Below are positions 45,013 through 55,734 of a DNA stretch of 64,000 nt, piece by piece. The stretch covers positions 1-64,000 of the forward strand of contig CAZWJF010000011.1 in assembly GCA_964634325.1 (NCBI GenBank), read 5' to 3'. The notes under the pieces were generated by a model. That model ran no database searches. It was given only the letters and a program-made list of their open reading frames with translations, and was not told where the DNA came from. The position numbers and the translations under genes are program-made. Within the stretch, counting starts at the first letter, position 1; every line of letters starts with the position of its first letter. The stretch comes from JAJXWB01 sp964634325. Its GTDB lineage: Bacteria; Pseudomonadota; Alphaproteobacteria; Rhizobiales; Beijerinckiaceae.

Positions 45013-46407
45013 TCAGTTTCCGACTACTTCGGCGCCCTGCACCTTCTGCGCGCCTTTCAGGCCGATCTTGAGCGAGTCGATGTAGGCGTTGGGCTTGTGG
45101 CCGTCGTAGCTCACGCCGTCGATGAACTCGTTCGTCGCCGGCTTGTAACCGTCCGTATTGGCGGGGAACTCGTCGGCCTTCGCCTTGCCGTCCTCGATGA
45201 GCAGCTTGGCCGCCTGCATGTAGAGATCGGGGCGATAGACCGACTTCGCGGTCTCATCGTACCAGGCGTCGGTCTTGCTCTCCGGGATCTGCCCCCAGCG
45301 GCGCATCTGCGTGAGGTACCAGACCGCGTCCGAATAATAGGGATAGGTCGCGAAATAGCGGAAGAACACGTTGAAGTCCGCTGCAGGCCGCTTATCGCCC
45401 TTCTCGTACTCGAACGTGCCGGTCATCGAGTTCGCGATGACCTTCGCATCGGCGCCGACGTAGTTCGGCCGCGACAAGATATCGACCGCCTCCTTGCGGT
45501 TGGCGTCGTTGTTTTCGTCGAGCCATTTGGCCGCGCGGATCAGCGCCTTGGTGAGCGCCAGCGTCGTATTGGGATTCTTCTGCACGAACTCGGCGGTCAG
45601 CCCGAAGACCTTTTCCGGATTGTTCTTCCAGATTTCGTAGTCGGTCACGACCGGCACGCCGATGCCTTTGAACACCGCCGCCTGGTTCCAGGGTTCGCCG
45701 ACGCAATAGCCGAGGATCGTGCCCGCTTCCATCGTCGCCGGCATCTGCGGCGGCGGCGTGACGGACAAGAGAACGTCGGCCTGAATCTGTCCGGACGTGT
45801 CGGTCGTCGAATAATAGCCCGGCTTGATGCCGCCGGCCGCCAGCCAGTAGCGCAGTTCGTAATTATGGGTGGAGACCGGGAAGACCATGCCCATGTTGAA
45901 GGGCTTGCCCTGGCGCTTGTAGTCGTCGACGACGAATTTCAGCGCGTCCGCCTTGATCGGATGCTCCGGTTTTCCGTCCTTCGTCGGCACGTGGGACTTC
46001 ATCTCCGCCCAGACCGCGTTCGAAACCGTGATGGCGTTGCCGTTCAGATCCATCGAGAAGGGCGTGACGACGTGCGCCTTCGTGCCGAAACCGATCGTGG
46101 CGGCGAGCGGCTGGCCCGCGAGCATGTGGGCTCCGTCGAGTTCGCCGGAAATCACACGGTCGAGCAGCACCTTCCAGTTCGCTTGCGGCTCGAGCGTGAC
46201 AAACAGACCTTCGTCCTCGAAGAAGTGCTTCTCGAGAGCGACGGCCAACGGCGCCATATCGGTCAGCTTGATGAAGCCGAGCTTGAGCGTGTCCTTCTCG
46301 ACGTTGAGCATCTTGGCGTCCGCCGCGCCGCTGACGGCGATAGCGACCGCCGCGGTCGCGGCGCTGGCGGCGAGGCGCGCGAGCGAACGTGCAAATGAAG
46401 ACTTCAA
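45013..46407 (-). CDS. nrtA: Nitrate ABC transporter substrate-binding protein
   Basis: 464 residues, CmpA/NrtA family. An N-terminal signal (cleaved near GAADAK) precedes 'LKLGFIKLTDMAPLAVALEKHFF' and the ligand-site segments around 'GELDGAHMLAGQPLAATIGFG' and 'GYCVGEPWNQAAV'. The start is TTG 46407, decided by AAGGAGA (complement of 46415-46421) 7 bases upstream and by the signal peptide; no ATG is available. It follows nasA after 178 bases, the largest gap in the operon. It should capture periplasmic nitrate for import. Confidence 0.94.
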   Translation of the reverse strand: MKSSFARSLARLAASAATAAVAIAVSGAADAKMLNVEKDTLKLGFIKLTDMAPLAVALEKHFFEDEGLFVTLEPQANWKVLLDRVISGELDGAHMLAGQPLAATIGFGTKAHVVTPFSMDLNGNAITVSNAVWAEMKSHVPTKDGKPEHPIKADALKFVVDDYKRQGKPFNMGMVFPVSTHNYELRYWLAAGGIKPGYYSTTDTSGQIQADVLLSVTPPPQMPATMEAGTILGYCVGEPWNQAAVFKGIGVPVVTDYEIWKNNPEKVFGLTAEFVQKNPNTTLALTKALIRAAKWLDENNDANRKEAVDILSRPNYVGADAKVIANSMTGTFEYEKGDKRPAADFNVFFRYFATYPYYSDAVWYLTQMRRWGQIPESKTDAWYDETAKSVYRPDLYMQAAKLLIEDGKAKADEFPANTDGYKPATNEFIDGVSYDGHKPNAYIDSLKIGLKGAQKVQGAEVVGN

Positions 46408-46441
46408 GATTGGTTCTCCTTCGTTTGGAGGCGAGTATCCG

Positions 46442-46453
46442 CCGACCGGTCGG
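46442..46453. promoter_or_regulatory. Perfect palindrome in the nasA-nrtA gap
   Basis: CCGACCGGTCGG is a perfect 12-bp palindrome located 35 bases upstream of the nrtA start, in the operon's only sizeable internal gap. It could be an operator or a processing/attenuation hairpin for a separate nrtA transcript. The gap is GC-rich, so chance occurrence is possible. Confidence 0.35.
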
Positions 46454-46585
46454 GTCGACTCGAAATCTGACCGAGCGCCATTGCGATCGAAGCGATCGAG
46501 GCGCCGTCTTGTGTTGCGTCGACCTTGCAGTCGACCCTCCCGAACTCGGAGCAAGCGTTTGGCGACGTCGTCATCGTTCGCTCCC

Positions 46586-49291
46586 TCATTCCGCAGCCAA
46601 CGCCGCGCCGGCGGACGGCGCGGACGCGTCGGCGTCTTGCGACGCCTTGATCAGGCTGTCGATCTCCGGCCTGCAGGAGCCGCATCCGGTCCCTGCGCTG
46701 GTGGCCGCGCCGACTGAATCGACATCGCGGCATCCGGCCGCGATCGCGTCGCGGATCGCATTCGCGCCGACGTCGAAGCACACGCAGATCTTGCGGCCGG
46801 GATCGCGCATCGAAGCGCGCGGACGGCCTGCGAGCATGACCGCCGGATCGGCGAACGGATCGGCGAACAATTCGCACAGCCAGGCGCGCGCCGCCGCGAT
46901 CGGTTCGCGACCGACCAGCAGCAAACCGACCACAGCGCCGTCGCGGACGGCGACGCAGCGATAGGCGCCGGTGGCGCGGTCGCGCACGTGCAAGAGATCG
47001 ACCTTTTCCTGGGCCTCGCCGCACAGGAGCGACAGAGCGCGCCCGTCCCAGTCGCTCACTTCGCTGAAACCGGCGAGTTCGATGCGATAACCGGCGTCGA
47101 TCCGGCCGAGCGCCCAATAGTCGGCGTCCAGCTTCTCCGGCCTTTCGCGCGTCAGCGCAAAGCCGAACCAGGCCGGAGCGACGGGCTCAACCGCTACATA
47201 GCTGCCTTTGGACTCCGGTTGACCCGAAATCGGATCGAGGTTCGGCGCCACCAGCACGTCGATCCGCGCATCGCTGGCGAACTGGCCCGTCCAGTGAAAT
47301 GGCGCAAAAACGCTGCCCGGTCGCTGCCGATCCGTCACAAGCGCACGCACGGTCGCTGCGCCGCGCTCATTGGACAGTCGGACGAGGCCCGCTGGAACGA
47401 CTCCCAGGCGGCCTGCGTCTTCCGGATGGATTTCAGCGAAGGGCTCGGCGATGTGCTGCGACAGTCGCGGCGCCACGCCGGTCCGCGTCATGGTGTGCCA
47501 TTGGTCGCGCACACGACCCGTGTTCAGGACGAAACTGCGCTCGGCGCTCTTCTTCGATGCGAGACCTTTGTAAGGCGTCGCCACGAGTCGCGCGCGTCGA
47601 TTGGGCGTATAGAAGCGGCCGTCCGCGAAAAACCGTTTCGGCGCATCGCTCTTCGGCTCGCCCGCCCGCCAGGGCCACTGGAACGGCGCGAGGGCCGCAT
47701 ATTCGGCGTCCGATACGCGAGCAAGCGCGGAAATATCGAAATCGCGCGCGCCGTCGTTGCGATATCCTGACATCGCCGCGTATTCCCTGAAAATCGCGGC
47801 TGGACCCGAATAATCGAACGGGCGAACGAAACCCATGCGGCGCGCAAGGCCGCACAGGGCCCACCAGTCGGGCATCGCTTCGCCGGGCGGAAGCCGGAGC
47901 GCGCGCTGGCGCGAGATGCGGCGCTCGGAATTCGTGACGGTTCCGTCCTTCTCGCCCCAGGCCTGCGCCGGCAAGAGCACGTGCGCATAAGGGATCGTGT
48001 CGTTGCGCGCGACCACGTCGGACACGACGACGAACGGGCAATTGGCGAGCGCATCGGCGACCGCGTCCGCATCCGGCAGACTGTCGACCGGGTTCGTGCC
48101 CATGATCCAGACCGCCTTGATCTCGCCTGAGCCGATCGCGCGGAACATGTCGACGGCCTTCTTGCCCGCGCCATTCGCCATGCGCGGCGCGCTCCAGAAC
48201 GCGCCGACCAATTCGCGGTGATCCGCATTATCGATATCGAGATGGACCGCCAGCTGATTGGCGAGTCCGCCGACCTCGCGCCCGCCCATGGCGTTGGGCT
48301 GGCCGGTCACGGAGAACGGACCGCAGCCTTCCTTGCCGATCCGTCCGGTGAACAGATGGCAATTGACGATGGCGTTGACCTTGTCGACGCCGCTGCTCGA
48401 CTGATTGACGCCCTGCGAATAGACGGAGACGGTCTTGTCGGTCTGCAGGACGCGCTCGAAGAACTGCTCGACGTCGGAGCGCGCAAGGCCAGTCGTGCGC
48501 GCGACGGCGGTGGGCGACCAGCGCTCTGCGGCGGCGAGCGCGGCGTCGGCGCCGTCCGTATGCAGCGCGACGAAGCTTTCGTCCATCTTGCCCGCGCGCG
48601 ACAGATGGCGCAGCAGTCCGAGAAACAAGGCGACGTCAGCGCCGGGCGCGATCGCCAGATGCAGATCGGCGATCTCGCTGGTCGCGGTGCGCCTCGGATC
48701 GATGTTCACGACGAAAGGCAGTCCGCCGCGCGTCTTGCGGGCGTGCGCGATCCGCTGAAACAGCACCGGATGGCACCATGCCAGATTCGAGCCGACGAGA
48801 ACGACGAGGTCGGCCTGTTCGAGGTCTTCATATACGCCCGGAACAGTGTCGGCGCCGAAGGCGCGGCGATGACCGGCGACCGACGAAGCCATGCACAGAC
48901 GAGAATTGGTGTCGATATTTCCAGAGCCGATGAAACCTTTCATCAGCTTGTTGGCGACATAATAGTCCTCGGTCAGGATTTGACCCGACACATAGAAGGC
49001 GACCGAGTCGGGACCGTGCTGCTCGATCGTTTCGCGAAAACGATCCGCAATGAGATCGAGCGCCTTCGACCAGCTCGCGCGGTTACCGCCGATTTGCGGA
49101 TGCAGCAGGCGATCGTCGAGGTCGAGCGTCGCGCCGAGCGCCGCTCCCTTGACGCACAGGCGCCCGAAATTGGCCGGGTGCGCCGCGTCGCCGGCGACGT
49201 GCGGGGCGCCCTGCGCGTCGACGGAAACCGCCACGCCGCAACCCGTCCCGCAGTATGGGCACGTCGTCGCTATGGTCGACGAGCAGCTCAT
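46586..49291 (-). CDS. nasA: Assimilatory nitrate reductase catalytic subunit
   Basis: 901 residues, molybdopterin enzyme (nitrate to nitrite, cytoplasm). [4Fe-4S] ligands are Cys11, Cys14, Cys18 and Cys46; 'GQILTEDYYVANKLMKGFIGS' and 'NQSSSGVDKVNAIVNCHLFTG' fit the Mo-bisMGD domains. The C-terminus adds a BFD-like [2Fe-2S] domain (CVCFDVGANAIRDAI...GTGCGSCRPEI) for electron entry. ATG 49291 overlaps the nirD stop (ATGA). No NasB/NasC-type flavin reductase is encoded nearby, so the electron donor is encoded elsewhere or is ferredoxin-like. Operon with nirB, nirD and the nrt genes. Confidence 0.95.
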   Translation of the reverse strand: MSCSSTIATTCPYCGTGCGVAVSVDAQGAPHVAGDAAHPANFGRLCVKGAALGATLDLDDRLLHPQIGGNRASWSKALDLIADRFRETIEQHGPDSVAFYVSGQILTEDYYVANKLMKGFIGSGNIDTNSRLCMASSVAGHRRAFGADTVPGVYEDLEQADLVVLVGSNLAWCHPVLFQRIAHARKTRGGLPFVVNIDPRRTATSEIADLHLAIAPGADVALFLGLLRHLSRAGKMDESFVALHTDGADAALAAAERWSPTAVARTTGLARSDVEQFFERVLQTDKTVSVYSQGVNQSSSGVDKVNAIVNCHLFTGRIGKEGCGPFSVTGQPNAMGGREVGGLANQLAVHLDIDNADHRELVGAFWSAPRMANGAGKKAVDMFRAIGSGEIKAVWIMGTNPVDSLPDADAVADALANCPFVVVSDVVARNDTIPYAHVLLPAQAWGEKDGTVTNSERRISRQRALRLPPGEAMPDWWALCGLARRMGFVRPFDYSGPAAIFREYAAMSGYRNDGARDFDISALARVSDAEYAALAPFQWPWRAGEPKSDAPKRFFADGRFYTPNRRARLVATPYKGLASKKSAERSFVLNTGRVRDQWHTMTRTGVAPRLSQHIAEPFAEIHPEDAGRLGVVPAGLVRLSNERGAATVRALVTDRQRPGSVFAPFHWTGQFASDARIDVLVAPNLDPISGQPESKGSYVAVEPVAPAWFGFALTRERPEKLDADYWALGRIDAGYRIELAGFSEVSDWDGRALSLLCGEAQEKVDLLHVRDRATGAYRCVAVRDGAVVGLLLVGREPIAAARAWLCELFADPFADPAVMLAGRPRASMRDPGRKICVCFDVGANAIRDAIAAGCRDVDSVGAATSAGTGCGSCRPEIDSLIKASQDADASAPSAGAALAAE

Positions 49292-49626
49292 GCGGAGGCC
49301 GCGACGCTCATGTCGAGATAGATGCGGCCGTTCTCGAGCTTCACCGGGAACGAGCGCGCGCAGCCCTTGTCCGCGCCGGTCGCTTCGCCGTTCTCCAGAT
49401 CGATGATCCAGTTGTGCAGCGGACAGGCGACCTTGCGGCCATGAACGATGCCCTCGCTCAGCGGCCCGCCCTTGTGCGGACACCGGTTCTCGAGAGCGAA
49501 GAACTCATCGCTCGCGGTCCGAAACACGGCGATTTCACGGCGCGGCGTACGAACCGTGCGCGCGCCGCGTTTCGGGATCGCGTCGATCGGCCCGAGGTCG
49601 AACCAGAAGCTGTCTTCCTTGCGCAT
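49288..49626 (-). CDS. nirD: Nitrite reductase [NAD(P)H] small subunit
   Basis: 112 residues, Rieske-like beta fold. The usual ligand positions appear as CPHKGGPL and CPLHNW, here with the cysteines and the histidines present, so it may bind a [2Fe-2S] cluster (many NirD proteins lack them). It partners NirB in reducing nitrite to ammonium. ATG 49626 with GGAAG upstream. Its stop overlaps nasA and its start follows nirB by 11 bases. Confidence 0.94.
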   Translation of the reverse strand: MRKEDSFWFDLGPIDAIPKRGARTVRTPRREIAVFRTASDEFFALENRCPHKGGPLSEGIVHGRKVACPLHNWIIDLENGEATGADKGCARSFPVKLENGRIYLDMSVAASA

Positions 49627-49637
49627 ATCATTCTTCC

Positions 49638-52085
49638 TTATTGGGCGGCGATCGGCAGAAGGACGGCGAGCGGCGCGAATTCGCGCGCGTCGCGGCCAGC
49701 GGCGCGTTCGGCCCACGGATCGCGCCGTGCGGCGCGTTGCGACACGACGAAGCGCTCGTACAGCGCCTTGCGATAGGCGTGGTCTTCCATGATCGCGTGG
49801 CGCACGCGATCGAGGCCGGTCTTTTCGACCCACTTGAACAGGCGGTCGAGATAGGCGGCCTCTTCGCGATACATCTGGATGACGGCGGCGGTGTATTCGA
49901 GCGCCTCGTCCTCCGTGTCGACATGGCCGAGGAGATCGGTTGCGCGCACGTGCAGACCGGCCGCCCCCGCGATGTGGATGTCGTAGCCGGAGTCGACGCA
50001 AATAATGCCGACGTCCTTCACCGTCGCTTCAGCGCAATTGCGCGGGCATCCAGACACCGCCAGTTTGACTTTCGCCGGAGTCCACGAGCCGCACAGCAGG
50101 CGTTCCAGCTTCACGCCGAGGCCGGTCGAATCCTGGGTTCCGAAGCGACACCAGTCCGTACCGACGCAGGTCTTCACCGTGCGCAGACCCTTGGCGTAGG
50201 CGAAGCCCGACACCATGCCGGCGGCGTTGAGCTGAGACCAAACGGCGGGCAGATCTTCCTTCTTCACGCCGAGCAGATCGATACGCTGACCGCCGGTGAC
50301 CTTCACCGTCGGGATCTTGAAACGGTCTGCGACATCCGCGATGGCGCGCAGCTCGTCCGGCGTCGTGAGACCGCCCCACATGCGCGGGACGACAGAGAAG
50401 GTGCCATCCTTCTGAATGTTGGCGTGCACGCGTTCATTGACGAAGCGCGACTGGTAGTCGTCGCGATATTCGTAGGGCCATTCGCAGATCAGATAGTAGT
50501 TGAGCGCCGGCCTGCAGGACGGGCACCCGCACGACGTCTTCCACGCAAGCTCCTGCATGACCGCAGGCACGGACTTCAGCTCCTTGGCCCGGATCTGGTG
50601 TCGAACCTCCTCGTGCGTGAGGTCCACGCACTTGCACATCGGCTTGCGGCCGCCGCCTTCGTACTTGTCGCCCAGCGTGGCGACCAGGAGCGTCTCGACT
50701 TTGGACGTGCACTGGCCGCACGAGGCCGAAGCCTTGGTGCGCGCGCGCACGTCGTCGATGGACGTCAGGCCGCCGTCGACGATCGCCTTGACGATCGCGC
50801 CCTTGCACACGCCGTTGCAGCCGCAGATTTCCGCATCATCCGGCAAGGCTGCAACGGCCGCCGTAGGGTCCAGCGGGGACCCTCCCTGATACGACTGGCC
50901 GAATATGAGCGTGTCGCGCATCGGCTCGACGTCGACGCCCTTCTTCAACAGATCGAAGTACCAGGCGCCGTCGGCCGTATCGCCGTACAAAACGGCGCCG
51001 ACCACCTTGTTGCCGCGCAGGACGACGCGCTTGTAGATCTGGCGCGAGGGGTCGCGCAGGATGACTTCGTCCGTCTCGTCGCCCTCGGAGAAGTCGCCTG
51101 CGGAGAACAGATCGATACCGGTGACCTTCAGTTTGGTCGAGGTGATCGAACCGGCATAGCCGCCGCTCTCCTCTCCCGCCAGATCGCCAGCCAGAGTCTT
51201 CGCCATCTCGTACAGCGGCGCGACGAGGCCGTAGCACTGGCCGCGATGTTCCACACATTCGCCGACCGCATAGATGTCGGGATCGCTGGTGCGCATGAAG
51301 TCGTCGACCACGACGCCGCGCTTAACCTCGAGCCCGGCGTTCTTGGCGAGCGTTGCATTCGGGCGAATGCCGACCGCCATGACGACGAGATCAGCCGGCA
51401 GCTTTCGGCCGTCGTCCAGCAACACGCCTTCCACGCGGCCTTCGCCCATGATCGATTTCGTGTTCGCAGCCGTAACGACCTCGATGCCGCGCGCCTCGAT
51501 CGCCTTTTGCAGCAGATAACCCGCGTTCGGGTCGAGCTGGCGCTCCATCAGCGTCGGCATGAGGTGAATGACGGACACCGTCATGCCCTTGGCGGCGAGC
51601 CCCGCCGCCGCTTCGAGACCCAGCAAACCGCCGCCGATCACCACCGCGCGGCCGCCGCCTGCAGCAGCCTTCAGCATCGCCTCGACATCGTCCAGGTCGC
51701 GGAAAGTGACCACGCCCGGCAGATTGGCGCCCGGAACCGGAATGATGATCGGGGTCGAACCCGTCGCGACGATCAGCTTGTCGTACGGCTCGTTCTCGCC
51801 GGATGCGGTGCGCACCACATGCGCGGCCGGGTCGATCTGCGTAACGGCCTCGCCCCGGCGGAGCGCGATCTTGTTATTCTCGTACCACGCTTCATCGTGG
51901 ATGATGATATCCGCGAACGCCTTCTCGCCCGACAGCACGGGCGACAGCATGATGCGGTTGTAATTGACGCGCGGCTCCGCGCCAAAGACCGTCACATCGT
52001 AAAGGTCGGGGTTCTTGGCGAGCAATTCATCGAGGACGCGGCCCGCCGCCATCCCGTTTCCGACGACTACAAGTTTCTTCCGCAT
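49638..52085 (-). CDS. nirB: Nitrite reductase [NAD(P)H] large subunit
   Basis: 815 residues. FAD/NAD(P)H domain at the N-terminus (VVVGNGMAAGR, 'VVIGGGLLGLEAAAGLAAKG'), BFD [2Fe-2S] domain (CGCNGVCKGAIV, then a second cluster-like CGQC region), and the sirohaem/[4Fe-4S] domain with 'CVGTDWCRFG' and 'SGCPRNCAEA'. It reduces nitrite to ammonium in the cytoplasm using NAD(P)H. First gene of the nitrate operon; ATG 52085. An FNR-like box lies upstream at 52166-52179. Confidence 0.97.
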   Translation of the reverse strand: MRKKLVVVGNGMAAGRVLDELLAKNPDLYDVTVFGAEPRVNYNRIMLSPVLSGEKAFADIIIHDEAWYENNKIALRRGEAVTQIDPAAHVVRTASGENEPYDKLIVATGSTPIIIPVPGANLPGVVTFRDLDDVEAMLKAAAGGGRAVVIGGGLLGLEAAAGLAAKGMTVSVIHLMPTLMERQLDPNAGYLLQKAIEARGIEVVTAANTKSIMGEGRVEGVLLDDGRKLPADLVVMAVGIRPNATLAKNAGLEVKRGVVVDDFMRTSDPDIYAVGECVEHRGQCYGLVAPLYEMAKTLAGDLAGEESGGYAGSITSTKLKVTGIDLFSAGDFSEGDETDEVILRDPSRQIYKRVVLRGNKVVGAVLYGDTADGAWYFDLLKKGVDVEPMRDTLIFGQSYQGGSPLDPTAAVAALPDDAEICGCNGVCKGAIVKAIVDGGLTSIDDVRARTKASASCGQCTSKVETLLVATLGDKYEGGGRKPMCKCVDLTHEEVRHQIRAKELKSVPAVMQELAWKTSCGCPSCRPALNYYLICEWPYEYRDDYQSRFVNERVHANIQKDGTFSVVPRMWGGLTTPDELRAIADVADRFKIPTVKVTGGQRIDLLGVKKEDLPAVWSQLNAAGMVSGFAYAKGLRTVKTCVGTDWCRFGTQDSTGLGVKLERLLCGSWTPAKVKLAVSGCPRNCAEATVKDVGIICVDSGYDIHIAGAAGLHVRATDLLGHVDTEDEALEYTAAVIQMYREEAAYLDRLFKWVEKTGLDRVRHAIMEDHAYRKALYERFVVSQRAARRDPWAERAAGRDAREFAPLAVLLPIAAQ

Positions 52086-52512
52086 GTCTCACGGCTCCGA
52101 AAACATCGGGAACTCATTTGCAAGCCGCGTGCCAGATTGTCTTTTGAATTCAATCGCTTCTAAAATTGACGATTATCAATTCCCAATTTGACCTTCGCTA
52201 TCGAATGGTCGCTATTTGCCTATTTTTCGGGCGCATCGGGACGCAGCTCGAATTTTACGCGTCAAAATTGTGCAATGCGAAAAATCAGGCAAATGCTCCG
52301 TAGCGATCAGCCTTGCGCAAATTGTCGGCGCTCTTGTCGGCCGAGCGCGCTGCGAGAAAAACCATCTCCGCCCTTCCGCAAGTTTGGCGGTTCTTTCTCT
52401 CAAACCCCGATTGAGACAGGAGACGTCGAAACGTAGTTCTCCGCGAGACCGGCGCCGCCGATCGACGACACATCGAACGACGGCGAGAAAAGCCCCGATA
52501 CGGAGACTTGCG
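52086..52512. promoter_or_regulatory. Divergent regulatory region between nitrate and sulfate operons
   Basis: 427 bases without a supportable gene, separating nirB (minus) from the sulfur operon (plus). Conspicuously more AT-rich than the surroundings between 52140 and 52310. Holds the FNR-like box (52166-52179), palindromes TTGAATTCAA (52144-52153) and TTGCGCAA (52313-52320), and a 6-bp hairpin TCTCAA/TTGAGA (52398-52416) upstream of a GGAG that belongs to the first sulfur gene. One open frame (52188-52436) was rejected. No riboswitch class was recognised. Confidence 0.6.
52166..52179. promoter_or_regulatory. FNR/Crp-type operator upstream of nirB
   Basis: TTGAC-GATT-ATCAA matches the FNR consensus TTGAT-N4-ATCAA at nine of ten conserved positions. 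It is centred about 87 bases before the nirB start and about 340 before the divergent DUF2849 gene. It lies in an AT-rich pocket. A perfect 10-bp palindrome TTGAATTCAA sits at 52144-52153. A Crp/Fnr-family regulator gene is in the window at 59135. Confidence 0.6.
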
Positions 52513-52854
52513 ATGTCAACGAGCAAGGTTGCGACGACGCCAGCGGTGTTGCTCGCAAATGATCTGAGGGACGGCGACGTCGTTTTCCTCGGCCGCGACG
52601 GCTGGACGCGCGATCCCTCCCGCGCGCTGATCGCGCAGTCGGCGGCGCTGGCCGAAACGATGCTCGCGCGTGCCGCCGCGGCGACCGCGGACAATGTGAT
52701 CGTCGATCCCTACCTCGTCGAGGTTGTCCTCGACGCGGATGGGCGCGCTACGCCCCGCCATTTCCGCGAACAGTTTCGCATGCTCGGTCCAAGCGTGCGC
52801 CGCGATGTCGGAAAGCAGGCCGACTTCGGCCTCGTCTCAATAGCGGCGGAGTGA
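52513..52854 (+). CDS. DUF2849 protein of the sulfite reductase locus
   Basis: 113 residues, small alpha/beta protein with 'ANDLRDGDVVFLGRDGWTRDP' and 'VIVDPYLVEVVLDADGRATPRHFREQFR'. The family (DUF2849) is found almost only directly upstream of cysI in alphaproteobacteria, so it probably supports the sulfite reductase or its siroheme; biochemical role not established. ATG 52513 has GGAG 7 bases upstream. It precedes cysI by 4 bases. The cysG gene often found before it is absent here. Confidence 0.85.
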   Translation: MSTSKVATTPAVLLANDLRDGDVVFLGRDGWTRDPSRALIAQSAALAETMLARAAAATADNVIVDPYLVEVVLDADGRATPRHFREQFRMLGPSVRRDVGKQADFGLVSIAAE

Positions 52855-52858
52855 CGCC

Positions 52859-54515
<1,657 letters not shown>

Positions 54516-54529
<14 letters not shown>

Positions 54530-54980
54530 TCGACACGGCTATCGCTCCGACGATTTCGGTCGCAGCATCGTTCCCCTGTCGGAGCTTGCTACGACGCGCG
54601 GCGCCGACGCGGTGGCTGTCGCAAACACGACCGACGTCGAAGCTCTGACGCCCTACTTCCAGCAGCTCGCGCTGATTGCGATCGACTTTCCGAGCTTTGC
54701 GGACGGACGCGGTTTTTCGCTCGCGCGCCGGCTTCGTCGCGCAGGGTTCGGCGGGCGGCTGCGCGCCGTCGGGCCCTTGATTCCGGACCAGGCGCCGCAC
54801 GCCTTCGCTTGCGGGTTCGACGAGATTCAAACGCCGGACGCAAACGAGCGGCGCCACTCAGAAGAGCACTGGCGAAACGCGCCGCACGCCGTTTCGCCCG
54901 GCTATCAACCCGATTACGCGAGCCAGCCCAGCATATTCGCGCAGCGCAAGACCGCGCGCCAAGGAGTCTCCCATGCATGA
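54516..54980 (+). CDS. DUF934 protein of the sulfate assimilation locus
   Basis: 154 residues. Begins at GTG 54516 inside the end of cysI (14-base overlap), with ACAGGAG upstream. Contains 'IAIDFPSFADGRGFSLARRLR' and 'GPLIPDQAPHAFACGFDEIQ', which match DUF934 (oxidoreductase-like, CysX-type) proteins that neighbour cysI/cysH in proteobacteria. Function unknown but tightly tied to sulfite reduction. The 3' end overlaps cysH by 8 bases. It carries a Pro/Gln-rich tail. Confidence 0.88.
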
Positions 54981-55734
54981 TCAGGCCGCCTCGCTGGACC
55001 TCGCCTTTCCCGGAAAGCATCCGCTCGCGCGCCTCAGGCTGCTGCGCTCGCGCATCGAGGGCCGCATCGTCTTCACGACCAGCTTCGGACTCGAGGATCA
55101 GTTCCTGACCGATCTCATCTTCGCGAACGATCTGGCGATCGATGTCGCGACACTCGACACTGGGCGCCTCTTCCCGGAGACTTACGCGGTCTGGGCGGAA
55201 ACCGAGCAGAAATACGGGAGGCGCATCCGCGCCTACTATCCGAGCACGGCCGCGCTCGAGATGCTGATCGAGACGCAAGGCGTCGACGGACAATACCAAA
55301 GCGTCTCCGCACGCAAGACCTGCTGCGAGGTTCGCAAGGTTGCGCCGTTGCGACGCGCGCTCGAAGGCGCCGCCGCTTGGGTGACCGGCCTGCGCGCCGA
55401 CCAGTCCGCCAATCGGCGCGATACGGCGTATGTCGCTTACGACAAGAGTTTCGCGATCCTCAAAGCCAATCCGCTCGCGGACTGGACGCGTGAACAAGTC
55501 GAAGGCGAGGCGACGGCGCGCGGCGTCCCGTTGAACGCGCTGCACGCCGCCGGTTTCCCTTCGATCGGTTGCGCGCCCTGCACGCGGGCCGTGCGCCCCG
55601 GCGAGGACGAACGCGCCGGGCGCTGGTGGTGGGAAGCCGACCAAAAGAAGGAATGCGGCCTGCATTTGACGCCCGACGGCGCGATCGCGCCGCGCCGCCC
55701 CTCAGAGGAAGGGGATCGCCAATGGTCCGTCTGA
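54973..55734 (+). CDS. cysH: Adenylyl-sulfate reductase (thioredoxin-dependent)
   Basis: 253 residues, PAPS/APS reductase family. Iron-sulfur cysteines are CC at 117-118 (TCCEVRK) and Cys200/Cys203 (GCAPCTRA); the catalytic cysteine is Cys228 in KKECGLH. The presence of CC and CxxC indicates a [4Fe-4S]-containing enzyme using APS rather than PAPS, in agreement with no separate cysC kinase in the operon. It converts APS to sulfite. Overlaps the upstream and downstream genes. Confidence 0.93.
   Translation: MHDQAASLDLAFPGKHPLARLRLLRSRIEGRIVFTTSFGLEDQFLTDLIFANDLAIDVATLDTGRLFPETYAVWAETEQKYGRRIRAYYPSTAALEMLIETQGVDGQYQSVSARKTCCEVRKVAPLRRALEGAAAWVTGLRADQSANRRDTAYVAYDKSFAILKANPLADWTREQVEGEATARGVPLNALHAAGFPSIGCAPCTRAVRPGEDERAGRWWWEADQKKECGLHLTPDGAIAPRRPSEEGDRQWSV

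Noticed and set aside
49641..52163. A long open frame opposite nirB
   Set aside because: Antisense shadow of the clearly identified nitrite reductase gene.
52188..52436. An 82-codon open frame in the regulatory region between the nitrate and sulfate operons
   Set aside because: No ribosome site, composition unlike a real protein, and it overlaps an AT-rich promoter region with an FNR-like box.
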